From CBDDFS01 sp965227255 (GTDB lineage: Bacteria > Bacteroidota > Bacteroidia > Flavobacteriales_E > Vicingaceae): a stretch of DNA of 64,000 nt. Below the pieces are notes generated by a model. The model was not told where the DNA came from, made no database searches, and worked only from the letters and a program-made list of their open reading frames with translations. How positions within the stretch are numbered: the stretch's first letter is position 1; every line of letters begins with the position of its first letter. A program made the translations under genes and the position numbers. Below, in pieces: positions 1-9,631 of the stretch. The stretch spans positions 868,001 through 932,000 of the forward strand of contig CBDDFS010000002.1 in assembly GCA_965227255.1 (NCBI GenBank), given 5' to 3'.

Positions 1-2
1 GT

Positions 3-2750
3 CTGGGAATGCACAAAATGCTTGAAGATTCTCTTATAAGAATTGCAGGTATAAACGACTTTTCAGACAAAAAGGTAATCGATTATTTGTTGTTGACACC
101 GGAAGATCCTCTTGTACTGACTATGAAGCAGGGTATTCACCGATATGGTCGAAAAAAGTCCTATTCGAGTCTGGGGGATTCTTTCATCGAAAAGGTGAAC
201 CAAACCATCATTCCATTAAATCCCGACAATATTGAGAAGATACATGGCGATGTGATGTCCGTAGGTACATGGGGAAATGGTCTTATTCTCATCGATCGAG
301 AAGGAGATGTTATTCAAAGTCTAAATAATTTGAATGGTCTGGTTGATGATGTGATCACAGAGCAATTCATAGATAAAAGTGGCAATCTCTGGCTAACAAC
401 TTCCAATGGAATTTCAAAGGTTACGTTGGAGGACGATTTAGCGGTATATAAGGAAAGAGCTAATGTGAATGAGACGGTTGAGAAGATCGTAAGATTCAAT
501 GACAGAATTTTCCTTGCCACTCACACCGGTCTGTTTTCATGGGAGGAAGAAAATAAAACCGGTTCTTTCCAGAAAGTGACACAGATCAATACGGAGTGCT
601 GGGATATTAAACCTGTGGAAATAGAAGGAAGGTCACTACTGCTAATTGCCGGAAATAATGCCATCTATCAGATGGATGAATATGGAGGGATTGAAAAGAT
701 TGTCAGTTGTTTGCCATGGACATTCCATCAATTAGAATCTGATCCAACCACCATACTTGTCGGTCTTGATGACGGACTGATGTGCCTCAAATACGACGGT
801 GGTACATGGGTGATTCAGAACAATGTGGCTGGGATCTCGAATACGATCTATTCTATTGCTCAATCAGAAAGCAGGAAAGTATGGTTGGGAACTCTACATG
901 ATGGTGTTTTTAGACTTGATATCAGGGAAAGAATCACGCACTATCCTTACCAATTTGATGCTAGGCATTTTGGACAAAAAGAAGGACTGCCTGAAGGCGG
1001 AATTTATGTTGCCGACTATGTTGGAGGAATGATTTATGGGACAAGTAATGGATTATATGGTTATCACCGGGACAAAAATGTTTTTACAGAAGAGAAGATA
1101 TACAAGGAAGTAATAGGGATAGATCAGTTCACAGCGCACAGGGTATCTGAGGATCCTTTAGGCAGACTTTGGTTATCGGCATATGTCGGTGATGAATTTA
1201 TCCTGGGTTATGTCAAAAGAAATGGTTCCACTCCCCTATGGAAAGATGAAGTTTTCAGGCCAATTTCACGTGAAGTATTTCATTCAATTTATCACGATGA
1301 GGATGGTTCAACCTGGCTTGGTGGACCGGATGGTTTATTCCGATTTGGCGCTGGAGAAGAAGAGAATCATGAATACTCGGAATTTGCCACGATGATTCGA
1401 AAACTGACCTTGAATAATGACAGTGTGAATTATTCAGGAAATTTAAATGCTTTGAATTATGGTGAAGTCGATTCTTCCATTGCATACCTTCCTATGTATC
1501 CTTATGAATACAATTCAGTATCCTTTACTTTTTCATCTCAGTTCCACAAGTACCCTGAATTGAATGAATACTCTTATCAGCTTTTGGGATTCGATAAGGA
1601 ATGGACGGAATGGGCAAAGGATGAAAAAGCAGTGTACACAAATTTACATGAAGGTGAGTACACGTTCAAGGTAAGATCAAGGAATATCTATGGTTATGAA
1701 AGTGAGGTTTCGCAATTCACTTTTAAAATCAAAGCACCCTGGTACAGAGCCTGGTGGGCTTACATCATATACGGAGTTCTGTCGGTCATTTTTGTGTACG
1801 TTGTGGTTGTCTTCTATACCCGTCAATTGAAAAGCATCATCAAGGAACGAACAGCTGAAGTGGTTGAGCAAAAAGAAAAAATCGAAAAGCAAAAAGATGA
1901 AGTTGAGCATCAGAGGAAATTGCTTGAGATCAAGAATGCGGACATCACTTCTTCAATTAATTATGCGAAACGTTTGCAGGAAGCTTTGCTGCCGAATGAC
2001 GATTTCTTAAATAAACATCTGAAAGAGCATTTCATTCTTTATAAACCAAAGGACATCGTGAGTGGTGACTTTTATTGGATGGAGCATTTGAACGGCATTC
2101 CGGGTCGGGACATTACTCTTTTTGCCACCGTAGACTGCACAGGTCACGGCGTACCAGGAGCCTTTGTTAGTGTGGTTGGTAATGGTGGTCTGAACAGGGC
2201 TGTCAATGAATTTGGCCTGACCAGGCCAAATGAGATTCTGGAAAAGCTGAATGAGATCGTGGTAGATACCTTGAGCAAAGGTGAAGATGAATTGAGGGAT
2301 GGTATGGACATATCACTATGTATGTTCGATATGCACAATATGGAAATGCAATTCGCAGGTGCGAATAACTCGGTTTATATTTTCAGGAAGGGTATTGAGG
2401 ATGAGGTGACCTCCCTCAATGGAAATGGCAAATTCTATCGCGGTGATCTTTGTGAGATCAAAGCAAATAAGCAACCGATTGGTTATTATGAATACCATAA
2501 AACATTCAGCAACAACAGCATCAAGATCCGCAAAGGAGATGTGATTTATCTCTTCTCAGATGGATTTACAGATCAGTTTGGTGGTCCAAATTGCAAGAAG
2601 TATAACGTGACAAGGTTCCGAAATTTCCTTCTCAACATATTCGACAAACCCATGTCGGCCCAAAGAGAGCTGGTTGAAAAAGAATTCGAAAGTTGGAAAG
2701 GTTCAGAGGATCAGATCGATGATGTCATCGTTGCCGGTATTCGTATCTGA
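3..2750 (+). CDS. Sensor-type SpoIIE/PP2C phosphatase with beta-propeller and Y_Y_Y domains, 5'-truncated
   Basis: The reading frame is open to the left edge. No signal peptide is visible and the propeller looks incomplete, so the true start probably lies outside the window; the first ATG is at 9. Counting from that ATG, W-L-G/W-L-T-type propeller repeats recur (about 124, 289, 385, 433). A Y_Y_Y domain follows (about 502-572), then one membrane helix (about 578-602), a charged coiled coil (about 610-650) and a C-terminal SpoIIE-type PP2C phosphatase (about 660-913) with SGDFYW, DCTGHGVPGAF and LFSDGFTDQFGG. The family pairs a periplasmic sensor with a cytoplasmic serine phosphatase that usually acts on anti-sigma-like or partner-switching proteins. 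The phosphatase assignment is strong; ligand and substrate are unknown. A SiaB-like kinase lies about 39 kb away, too far to infer a link. The stop codon abuts the stop of the convergent EamA gene with no gap. Confidence 0.9.
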   Translation: MGMHKMLEDSLIRIAGINDFSDKKVIDYLLLTPEDPLVLTMKQGIHRYGRKKSYSSLGDSFIEKVNQTIIPLNPDNIEKIHGDVMSVGTWGNGLILIDREGDVIQSLNNLNGLVDDVITEQFIDKSGNLWLTTSNGISKVTLEDDLAVYKERANVNETVEKIVRFNDRIFLATHTGLFSWEEENKTGSFQKVTQINTECWDIKPVEIEGRSLLLIAGNNAIYQMDEYGGIEKIVSCLPWTFHQLESDPTTILVGLDDGLMCLKYDGGTWVIQNNVAGISNTIYSIAQSESRKVWLGTLHDGVFRLDIRERITHYPYQFDARHFGQKEGLPEGGIYVADYVGGMIYGTSNGLYGYHRDKNVFTEEKIYKEVIGIDQFTAHRVSEDPLGRLWLSAYVGDEFILGYVKRNGSTPLWKDEVFRPISREVFHSIYHDEDGSTWLGGPDGLFRFGAGEEENHEYSEFATMIRKLTLNNDSVNYSGNLNALNYGEVDSSIAYLPMYPYEYNSVSFTFSSQFHKYPELNEYSYQLLGFDKEWTEWAKDEKAVYTNLHEGEYTFKVRSRNIYGYESEVSQFTFKIKAPWYRAWWAYIIYGVLSVIFVYVVVVFYTRQLKSIIKERTAEVVEQKEKIEKQKDEVEHQRKLLEIKNADITSSINYAKRLQEALLPNDDFLNKHLKEHFILYKPKDIVSGDFYWMEHLNGIPGRDITLFATVDCTGHGVPGAFVSVVGNGGLNRAVNEFGLTRPNEILEKLNEIVVDTLSKGEDELRDGMDISLCMFDMHNMEMQFAGANNSVYIFRKGIEDEVTSLNGNGKFYRGDLCEIKANKQPIGYYEYHKTFSNNSIKIRKGDVIYLFSDGFTDQFGGPNCKKYNVTRFRNFLLNIFDKPMSAQRELVEKEFESWKGSEDQIDDVIVAGIRI

Positions 2751-3629
2751 TCACTTATTGATCAGGTAGATTCCACCCAGAATGGCAGACATACCTGCCA
2801 ATTGCATCATTGCAATACTTTCACCATCAACAACACCCCAGATAATTGCTACAATAGGAATAAGGTATGTTACCGATGAGGCATAAAGAGCCGATACCTT
2901 TTTGATCAGCATGTTGAATAAGATCAGTGCAAATCCGGTAGCCATGACCGAAAGAACAATGATGGCAATGAATGATTTCATGAATGCCGGATCGAAGGAA
3001 AAACGGTCGGTAAAATCGGTGTAAGCGAATAAATAAATGCCACAGGGAGGTCCGATAAACATGAGACTGGTTGAAGTAATTACCGAAGAAGGTAGATGGC
3101 TCACGTACTTCTTAATCGTATTCACACTGGTGGCATAACAGAGTGTGGCTGCCACAATATATAAGCCGTAAACGGAATCTGAATCAAAACTCATTCCGGG
3201 ACGATACAGAAGAAAAATTGCTCCAATAAGTCCGGTGATCACACCAAGAATATGAATTCGTTTTGGGGTGAATTGGAATATAAATATTCCTAGAACCAGA
3301 GTGAATAATGGTACCAGACTATTTAACATTCCGGCCAGTGAGGAGTTGATGTAAGACTGTGCGTATGCGAACAAAAATGCCGGTAGTCCGTTACCGAAGA
3401 GGCCAATTATGAAGAGATATTTCCAGTATTTCTTTTCAATTCTGGCCCAATATCCAATACCAAAGGGAATCAAACTTACAAAAGCTACGAGCATTCTCAG
3501 AGCACCTACTTCCTGATATGGTATTTCTACCAATCCGATCTTCATCAGAATGAAGGAACTACCCCAAATGAATGCAAGTAAAATGAGGGTTCCCCAGGTA
3601 AATAATAGGTCGGGTTTGCTTTGGTTCAT
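2751..3629 (-). CDS. EamA/DMT-family membrane transporter
   Basis: A 292-residue inner-membrane protein with about ten hydrophobic helices arranged as two EamA repeats; the first carries FIWGSSFILMKIGL near residue 20 and the second begins near residue 140. The length is normal for drug/metabolite transporter superfamily permeases, which export amino acids, metabolites or nucleotide sugars. The substrate cannot be read from sequence. The 3' end abuts the stop codon of the convergent phosphatase gene, and no terminator separates the two. Confidence 0.9.
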   Translation of the reverse strand: MNQSKPDLLFTWGTLILLAFIWGSSFILMKIGLVEIPYQEVGALRMLVAFVSLIPFGIGYWARIEKKYWKYLFIIGLFGNGLPAFLFAYAQSYINSSLAGMLNSLVPLFTLVLGIFIFQFTPKRIHILGVITGLIGAIFLLYRPGMSFDSDSVYGLYIVAATLCYATSVNTIKKYVSHLPSSVITSTSLMFIGPPCGIYLFAYTDFTDRFSFDPAFMKSFIAIIVLSVMATGFALILFNMLIKKVSALYASSVTYLIPIVAIIWGVVDGESIAMMQLAGMSAILGGIYLINK

Positions 3630-3678
3630 GGCCGGGCAAAATTAGGATAAAGAGCTTACAACGAATCCACTTATTTCG

Positions 3679-3697
3679 TAGCTTTGTAGCAAAGCTA
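3679..3697. promoter_or_regulatory. 8-bp inverted repeat made of two opposed TAnnTTTG -7 boxes
   Basis: TAGCTTTG (3679-3686) is followed by TAG and then CAAAGCTA (3690-3697), a perfect 8-bp inverted repeat with a 3-base spacer. Each arm matches the Bacteroidota -7 consensus TAnnTTTG, one for each strand. The left arm would start transcription about 5-10 bases before the HMA-domain gene. The right arm would serve the EamA gene with a leader of roughly 55 bases. No clear -33 TTTG was seen for either direction, so promoter use is inferred. Confidence 0.5.
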
Positions 3698-4155
3698 TGA
3701 TTATGAAAAAGCTGCTTTCTATCACATTGATCCTTATCTCAGTAGTATCCATGAACTGCAGTACGCCGGAAGTGGAAGCTGCGACCGAACTTAAAGCGGA
3801 CAAAGCTCTTGCATTGAAAGTTGATGGTATGGTTTGTGAAGTTGGGTGTGCAAAGTACATCGAAAAGCAGGTAGCTAAACTGGATGGTGTTTCTGACTGC
3901 TCGGTCAATTTTGAAGACGGTGTGGCCAGCATTGAATTCTCCAGTGAAAACACAGGTGAAGAAGAAATAATGGAGGCAATTACATCAATTAATGATGGAC
4001 AGTATAGCGTTACTGTTGTTAAATTGTCTGAGCTGAATAAATCAACACAGACTGGTCCACAGGAGAATTCCAAGGACAAGTCTGATGCCAAGGTTTCCAT
4101 TCATCTTCCCGAATTAGTTACTTACTTCCTTAGCAGGGTTATTGAGCGAGTATAG
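3697..4155 (+). CDS. Heavy-metal-associated (HMA) domain lipoprotein
   Basis: A 152-residue exported protein. The N-terminus MKKLLSITLILISVVSMNC looks like a lipoprotein signal, with Cys21 in a relaxed lipobox. The HMA fold follows (about 36-105) with the metal loop GMVCEVGC. The two cysteines (47 and 51) are three residues apart instead of the classical CxxC; I recall this C-x3-C form from Bacteroidota HMA proteins. The C-terminus is low-complexity and ends in an amphipathic segment. An alternative ATG at 3703 would remove two residues. It lies 6 bp upstream of ctaA on the same strand. Copper handling for respiratory oxidase assembly is a reasonable inference from that neighbour, but the metal is not shown by sequence. 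Confidence 0.8.
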   Translation: MIMKKLLSITLILISVVSMNCSTPEVEAATELKADKALALKVDGMVCEVGCAKYIEKQVAKLDGVSDCSVNFEDGVASIEFSSENTGEEEIMEAITSINDGQYSVTVVKLSELNKSTQTGPQENSKDKSDAKVSIHLPELVTYFLSRVIERV

Positions 4156-4161
4156 GTCTGA

Positions 4162-5184
4162 ATGATTAGAGAAGATTCGAGAAGTCAGGTTATTCTCTGG
4201 TTGACTTCAGGATGCATCCTTATTTTTTTGATGGTATTGATAGGAGGGATCACCCGTTTAACGGGTTCAGGTCTTTCTATGACCGATTGGAAGCTGATCT
4301 CGGGTTCTGTTCCGCCCATGAATGAAGCTGAATGGACGGAGTCTTTCGAAGCCTACAAGCAATTTCCTGAATATGAAATACAGCCAAGAGGTTTCTCTCT
4401 GTCTGATTATAAGAGAATATTCTGGTGGGAATATATTCACAGGGCATTGGGAAGGTTTATTGGCATCGTATTTATCGTGCCTTTCCTGTATTTTTTAATC
4501 AAAAAGAAGATATCGGGTCCGTTGATATGGAAGCTGCTGATACTTTTATGTCTGGGTGGCTTGCAGGGGTTCTTCGGATGGTATATGGTGAAAAGTGGAC
4601 TTGATAAAGATCCGCATGTTAGTCACTACAGGTTGGCCATCCATCTGGTCACAGCTCTCGTGACCTTTGCTTATACATTCTGGCTGATCTTATCGGTATA
4701 CTTCCCGAATAAATTGAAGCAATATTCCCGGAAGATTCACAGGGCTTCAGTTTTCATCACAATGATCCTTTTTGCCCAGATTATTTATGGAGCATTTACA
4801 GCCGGATTAAAGGCCGGATTGTTCTACAACACATTTCCAAAGATGGGCCGTTTATGGTTCCCCGAAGAGATACTATACATGGAACCGACTTACCTAAACT
4901 TCATTGAAGGAATAGCGGGTGTGCAGTTTGTACATAGATACCTTGGCATTGCTCTATTCGTTCTGGGCGTTGTTTATTGGATCATGACAGCCCGGAGTAA
5001 AAGTGTATTCATACGCAATTCGGGCCAGTATGTAATGACGGTCGTATTTATTCAGGTCGTCTTGGGAATTTTTGCTCTTGTGTATCAAATTCCTCTATTC
5101 CTTGCTCTTATACATCAGATTGGGGCTTTCTTCCTGCTTACCACTTTGGTATACTCGCTAAGAGTGAGTAAATATTCGATATAA
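4162..5184 (+). CDS. ctaA: Heme A synthase, COX15/CtaA family
   Basis: A 340-residue polytopic membrane protein with about eight helices. It oxidises heme O to heme A for aa3-type cytochrome oxidase. Family features seen are the N-terminal GGITRLTGSGLSMTDWK, His93 in WEYIHRALGR, the His155/His161 pair in HYRLAIH, and later histidines in QFVHRYLGI and LALIHQIGA. This spacing matches the heme-ligand histidines of COX15/CtaA. The full length suggests an intact enzyme of the longer type found in proteobacteria and mitochondria. It follows the HMA lipoprotein by 6 bp and probably shares its transcript. Confidence 0.95.
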   Translation: MIREDSRSQVILWLTSGCILIFLMVLIGGITRLTGSGLSMTDWKLISGSVPPMNEAEWTESFEAYKQFPEYEIQPRGFSLSDYKRIFWWEYIHRALGRFIGIVFIVPFLYFLIKKKISGPLIWKLLILLCLGGLQGFFGWYMVKSGLDKDPHVSHYRLAIHLVTALVTFAYTFWLILSVYFPNKLKQYSRKIHRASVFITMILFAQIIYGAFTAGLKAGLFYNTFPKMGRLWFPEEILYMEPTYLNFIEGIAGVQFVHRYLGIALFVLGVVYWIMTARSKSVFIRNSGQYVMTVVFIQVVLGIFALVYQIPLFLALIHQIGAFFLLTTLVYSLRVSKYSI

Positions 5185-5214
5185 TTAATATCTTAGAGAG
5201 ACCTATTTTTTAGA

Positions 5215-6120
5215 ATGAAAAGGACTCTGTTCATATTGGTCTTAATGTTTGTCGCATCCCCTTCATTTTCTCAGAATGATTGGCCGCCGGTTGGAGCCTA
5301 TTGGAATTATCAAGGTGATTTCGCAACCCACAATGGATATCCTGTTGATGCAGAAAAGACGATTTACATACTCAGAGACACCATGATCAATGGAGAAATC
5401 AGAAAGATATACAGAGATGTAGGCTATGCCTCTATAGACTATTACGATTCCTTGTTAAATGTTGATGAAAAGTGGGATATAGAAGGGTGCTGTTATTACA
5501 TGAGGAATGACACATTTTTTCTTGATGATTTCTTTGGAAACACACTTGATTTGTTCGTTATGAATCTTTCAATCGGGGATTCCAGTGTTCAATATCAACA
5601 AGGACGTTGGTTTGTCGACAGTCTTGGCTCAGAAGTTATAGGTTCTGATACATTTGAGATTACCTATTACAAGGTAGATTGCGGTTTAGACACCTTACCG
5701 GGAATAACCATTGACAGGGTTGGTCCATTGGGAATTGAACCTACGTCGCATCCTGATGGAATTTGCAATATAGGTGGTTTTACTCCCTTCGAATGGCATT
5801 TCCAATGCTATGAGGGGGATGGATTGGAATATCCCAATAATTGTGAGCCTCTTCAAACGGGTATTGAGAAACACATTGCCTCCACGTTGACTCTTTCATT
5901 ATATCCTAATCCGGCAAACGACTTTCTGCATATAGAATTTTCCGAAACGCAGGATTTCAATTATTCAATCTATTCCATACAGGGTGAATGTGTGAAAAAA
6001 GGTGAGTTGAAAGATCAGAGCAACATTATTGATTTATCAGATCTGGTTTCAGGTATGTATAGTGTACAAGTTGTTACTGATTCAGGAAGGAAAGTTCAAA
6101 GAAAATTCTTTGTGCAATAA
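5215..6120 (+). CDS. T9SS type A sorting domain protein, unknown function
   Basis: A 301-residue secreted protein. It starts with a Sec signal peptide (MKRTLFILVLMFVASPSFSQ) and ends with a T9SS type A tail (about 225-301) containing LSLYPNPANDFLHIEF, a central VSGMYSVQVV-type strand and a final basic KVQRKFFVQ. The middle part is rich in Asp, Tyr and Gly and has several cysteines; I recognise no enzyme family. The tail predicts export through the outer membrane by the type IX system and surface attachment or release. It lies 30 bp after ctaA, but a link to heme synthesis is unlikely. A hairpin terminator follows. Confidence 0.88.
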   Translation: MKRTLFILVLMFVASPSFSQNDWPPVGAYWNYQGDFATHNGYPVDAEKTIYILRDTMINGEIRKIYRDVGYASIDYYDSLLNVDEKWDIEGCCYYMRNDTFFLDDFFGNTLDLFVMNLSIGDSSVQYQQGRWFVDSLGSEVIGSDTFEITYYKVDCGLDTLPGITIDRVGPLGIEPTSHPDGICNIGGFTPFEWHFQCYEGDGLEYPNNCEPLQTGIEKHIASTLTLSLYPNPANDFLHIEFSETQDFNYSIYSIQGECVKKGELKDQSNIIDLSDLVSGMYSVQVVTDSGRKVQRKFFVQ

Positions 6121-6146
6121 AAAAGCCCGCACAGGGCGGGCTCTTA
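6121..6146. terminator. Rho-independent terminator between convergent genes
   Basis: The stem AGCCCGC (6124-6130) pairs with GCGGGCT (6136-6142) around a 5-base loop, preceded by A residues and followed by CTTAT. The upstream A run gives the minus strand a T run, so it can serve asnA as well as the T9SS gene. Confidence 0.75.
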
Positions 6147-6166
6147 TGAACAGGACATCTGCGAAT

Positions 6167-7294
6167 TTATTCAAGAACATGAATGTTCTTTTCTCTACAG
6201 ATTTCTTTCAATTCCTCTGGCCAGATGGTCACCGTTACCTCACCGAGGTGAGCGCATCTTAGCAGGTACATATAGGTGCGTGCCTGACCAATTCCACCTC
6301 CGATACTCAGTGGAATCTCGTCATTCAGAATTGCCTGATGATATGGCATATCGAGGAAATCGAGTTGATTTGTTATTTCGAGTTGTGCTTTGAGGGTATC
6401 TTTCGTTACTCTGACTCCCATGGATGTCAATTCATGCCTTCTTTCTGTCACGGGATTCCATACAAGAATATCACCATTCAGTCCGTGCATAAGTTCACCA
6501 TTCTTTTCAATAGTTGGAGTGATCCAGTCATCGTAGTCTGCTGCCCGCATTTCATGTGGATAGCCATCTTTCAATACCCAGCCAATTCCGATAATGAAAA
6601 CGGCAGGGTGATCTTTCAATAATTGGGTCTCTCTTTCCTTTCTTGGAAGATCCGGATACATGTTCAGGATCTCTTCAGCATGGAAGAATTCCAGTTCCTC
6701 GGGAAATTCAGGATATTTTGAATCCTGTAATTCCGGGAATCTTTCCCTCGCGGCCATTCCTGCACCACGAATTACCTTCCAGATCTTTTTCACTGTATCG
6801 ATTAGATAATCGAGGTTGCGATCTTCGGCTGTTATATGTTTTTCCCAGTCCCATTGATCAACATAAGAAGAATGATCATGATCGAGGAAATAGTCCTTAC
6901 GAACGGCGCGCATATCGGTATTGATACCCTGACCTACGGCACAATCAAATTGGGCCAATGCCATTCTTTTCCATTTCGTCGCGGCCTGAACCACCTGGGC
7001 TTCAATTCTGGTTGGTAAACCAAGTCCTGCCGGAAAATCAACCGGTGTTCTCGAACCATCTCTGTCGAGATAATCATTCACACCACTGTGCTTGTCAACA
7101 ATAAGCGGAACCTGAACCATCTGAAGATTGAGTTCTTCAGCCAGTCCTTTTTCAATATGTTCCTTTATAAGATATAGAGCCTCCATTCTTTTCAGCGGAG
7201 GTAGTACGGCCTCATAATTATCGGGAAGAATCTTCTTTACTTCTTCATAAGTACTGATTCCCGGGCCTGCCAGATCTAGTTTTTTGTCGTACAT
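6167..7294 (-). CDS. asnA: Aspartate--ammonia ligase (asparagine synthetase A)
   Basis: A 375-residue cytoplasmic enzyme making asparagine from aspartate, ammonia and ATP. The fold is that of class II aminoacyl-tRNA synthetases. Recognisable segments are GVNDYLDRDGSRTPVDFP, AQFDCAVGQGINTDMRAVRKD and the motif-3-like IGGGIGQARTYMYLL near the C-terminus. It is longer than E. coli AsnA (330 residues), mainly through extra N-terminal residues and internal loops. It stands alone between two T9SS genes with a 207-bp upstream gap and no evident operon partner. Confidence 0.95.
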   Translation of the reverse strand: MYDKKLDLAGPGISTYEEVKKILPDNYEAVLPPLKRMEALYLIKEHIEKGLAEELNLQMVQVPLIVDKHSGVNDYLDRDGSRTPVDFPAGLGLPTRIEAQVVQAATKWKRMALAQFDCAVGQGINTDMRAVRKDYFLDHDHSSYVDQWDWEKHITAEDRNLDYLIDTVKKIWKVIRGAGMAARERFPELQDSKYPEFPEELEFFHAEEILNMYPDLPRKERETQLLKDHPAVFIIGIGWVLKDGYPHEMRAADYDDWITPTIEKNGELMHGLNGDILVWNPVTERRHELTSMGVRVTKDTLKAQLEITNQLDFLDMPYHQAILNDEIPLSIGGGIGQARTYMYLLRCAHLGEVTVTIWPEELKEICREKNIHVLE

Positions 7295-7501
7295 GGCTTA
7301 AAAATTTAGACATGTAAGTTCTCTCTAAAGCCGGGTAAAACCTATGACTCATAGTGGTAGCAGATATGATTTAGGTCATAAAAGCCCTTCCTTTTTGAAA
7401 TTCTGCAATTCATTAATCAGAATCCTCATTTCGTTAAAAAAGGATGATGTACTAACAGGGCATAGGCGAATTTAGTTAGCACAAATCTTAAAACTACGAC
7501 T

Positions 7502-9574
7502 ATGAAAAAGTTGCTAACTCTAATATTTATTTCCTATGGAGGCATGCTGATGGCACAGCAAAATGCCAATGTCATAAATTTTGAACCAGGAACATTTAAT
7601 CCAAATAGCTGTCCAACCTATGCTGCTGTTGAAGGCAATCAAGTTCCGAATTGGTACTTCGACTGTGCTTATGGTATTCAGTTTTTTAGTGCCCCGCCTA
7701 ACCAGGGACCATTCAATAATTCTCCGAATGCACCTCAGCCAGAAATTGTTGAGGTGGGCGGCACAAATCCAGGGGTAGATGGAATTGGATTTTTAGCAGG
7801 CACTATTGGAAATCCATGGACAAGTCCCTCAGGAGGATGTACGGTACCGATTACACCACCAAATGTAGATGGTTATGACACACCTGCAGATGGATTAGAC
7901 TTTGGATGTTTCTTTTTAACCGCTGCTACTCAATATCGAGACAATCAAAATCAATTGAATTCTCTTTCTTTCTATGTACAATATAGCCAGCCTAATACGT
8001 CTGCAAGTGGGGTGCTAATGGATGTTGATGGCTCTGAATCTTGGGACATCATTGCTAAAGATGCTACTGGAGCTTCTGTAATGTTGAATAACTATAATAT
8101 TAATACGTCTACTCCTGGATCCGGAAACAGAGGAGCAATCACATGGAGCATTGATCCTTCTATGACTGGAGGAAATTCATTCGTTGTCATTGAATTCAAA
8201 TATGTTGGAGGTGGCGGAGCAGGTGTTGCATTTGATGAATTTTCACCATTTTCAGCCGCTGAGGCAACAACCACTTCTTGTTGTGACGAAGCAGAAGAGC
8301 TTATCGTGAACGGAGGAATGGAAAACGGAGGGCCTCCAACACTTCAGGTAAACGGATACACATTCAATGGGAATGTAGGTCCTAATTCGGTGATGCCGGG
8401 TCAATGGACCATTGTGAACGCAAATCGTGCTTCAATAATCAGTCCAACGTGGAATTTATTGAATGCCAGTAATTGTGGAGATGGCAATGTGATGATCGTG
8501 AACGGAAAAACCTGTGATGGGTATGATTTTGGTCCTGAGAATGTGGTAGAGTTGAGCAATATTGAAGTGGAAGAAGGTGAGACCTACTCTTTCTGTTTTA
8601 GCTACAAACACTTAAAACAATGCAGCTTTGATTACTTCCATGATGGATTGGTAATAGGAAGGGTTGATGGTGTTTATGATCTTGAAGAAATGTCATGTGG
8701 TGACGATGCAAATTGCGGCTGGAAAAGGAGAAAGTACAAATTTGTTGCACCTTCTAACTTAGTTACCTTGTATTTAACAATGGCTTCATCCATGCCGGGA
8801 GATGGAAACGATGTGGCATTTGATGATATTTCTCTTGTAAAGTTAGAAGAACCGGATGCTCTTGTTCATCAGTTTAAGTTAGATATTCCATTTACTTACA
8901 TCGGTGGAAATCAATTTAATATCAAAGCTACTTCTTTGTCACCAACACCTGCTAATATTGAAGCGGAATGGAAAGTACAACAAATCACATCCTCAGTTCC
9001 ACCATACAGTCCTGTCCTTGGCACGGTGGTTCAAGCAGGAGCTCCGAATTGGGGGCCAGACCTGACTTGGTTCAATGGATATCCTTCAGGTGCATTTGCT
9101 TTAAATCCAAGAGGTGTATTTATAGGTGGAAATTCTTATAGAATATCAAGAATCACTGATGGATGTTGTGTGAAAGAAAAAGAATGGGGAATCAGTTTCA
9201 CAGTTGACGAGTCTACCAGATTGGGTAAGAAAACTGCGAAAGTGCAAATGATAGAGGATGGAAGTGATGAAATTCAGGAATTTATTATTCCTCTTGACGG
9301 ATCAACAGGTATAGATGAATACGCCAATGAATTGAATGCAGACATTTACCCCAATCCGGGACAAGGAATTGTAAACGTTGAAACCACCTACTCTATCAAG
9401 GGTGGAACGATCCAGATCTTCAACAGTGCCGGTGAGTTGGTTCAGCGTATCGACAATGTTGAGAATGACAATCTGAACTCAATAGATCTTTCAGCCGAGA
9501 ATGCAGGTGTCTATTTAATAAGCATTATGGATGCAAGCGGGAACCTTACGGGTAAAACCTACGTAAAGGAATAA
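7502..9574 (+). CDS. Large T9SS type A sorting domain protein, unknown function
   Basis: A 690-residue secreted protein with the signal peptide MKKLLTLIFISYGGMLMAQQ. The body is rich in Gly, Asn and Pro, with Cys pairs such as SCCDEAEELIVNGGMENGG and DGCCVKEKEWG. The middle (about 255-455) looks like a carbohydrate-binding-like jelly roll of the 'NGGMEN...' type, judged by pattern only. The T9SS tail spans about 613-690 (ADIYPNPGQGIVNVE, then GVYLISIMDASG and GKTYVKE). The product is probably a surface-exposed or released adhesin-like protein. No catalytic motif was seen. The 207 bp upstream hold no clear TAnnTTTG promoter. A strong terminator follows. Confidence 0.88.
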   Translation: MKKLLTLIFISYGGMLMAQQNANVINFEPGTFNPNSCPTYAAVEGNQVPNWYFDCAYGIQFFSAPPNQGPFNNSPNAPQPEIVEVGGTNPGVDGIGFLAGTIGNPWTSPSGGCTVPITPPNVDGYDTPADGLDFGCFFLTAATQYRDNQNQLNSLSFYVQYSQPNTSASGVLMDVDGSESWDIIAKDATGASVMLNNYNINTSTPGSGNRGAITWSIDPSMTGGNSFVVIEFKYVGGGGAGVAFDEFSPFSAAEATTTSCCDEAEELIVNGGMENGGPPTLQVNGYTFNGNVGPNSVMPGQWTIVNANRASIISPTWNLLNASNCGDGNVMIVNGKTCDGYDFGPENVVELSNIEVEEGETYSFCFSYKHLKQCSFDYFHDGLVIGRVDGVYDLEEMSCGDDANCGWKRRKYKFVAPSNLVTLYLTMASSMPGDGNDVAFDDISLVKLEEPDALVHQFKLDIPFTYIGGNQFNIKATSLSPTPANIEAEWKVQQITSSVPPYSPVLGTVVQAGAPNWGPDLTWFNGYPSGAFALNPRGVFIGGNSYRISRITDGCCVKEKEWGISFTVDESTRLGKKTAKVQMIEDGSDEIQEFIIPLDGSTGIDEYANELNADIYPNPGQGIVNVETTYSIKGGTIQIFNSAGELVQRIDNVENDNLNSIDLSAENAGVYLISIMDASGNLTGKTYVKE

Positions 9575-9594
9575 CCTGAACATTCATTCGCATC

Positions 9595-9623
9595 AAAGTC
9601 CCGAAATTCTTCGGGACTTTTTT
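9595..9623 (+). terminator. Strong Rho-independent terminator
   Basis: An 11-bp perfect stem (AAAGTCCCGAA 9595-9605 with TTCGGGACTTT 9610-9620) encloses the tetraloop ATTC and runs into six T residues. It sits 21 bp after the stop of the large T9SS gene. Confidence 0.92.
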
Positions 9624-9631
9624 ATGTCATA

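Noticed and set aside
3642..4100. A 152-codon ORF antisense to the HMA gene
   Set aside because: It is a shadow frame rich in Ser and Leu with no motif; the plus-strand HMA frame has a signal peptide and a metal motif.
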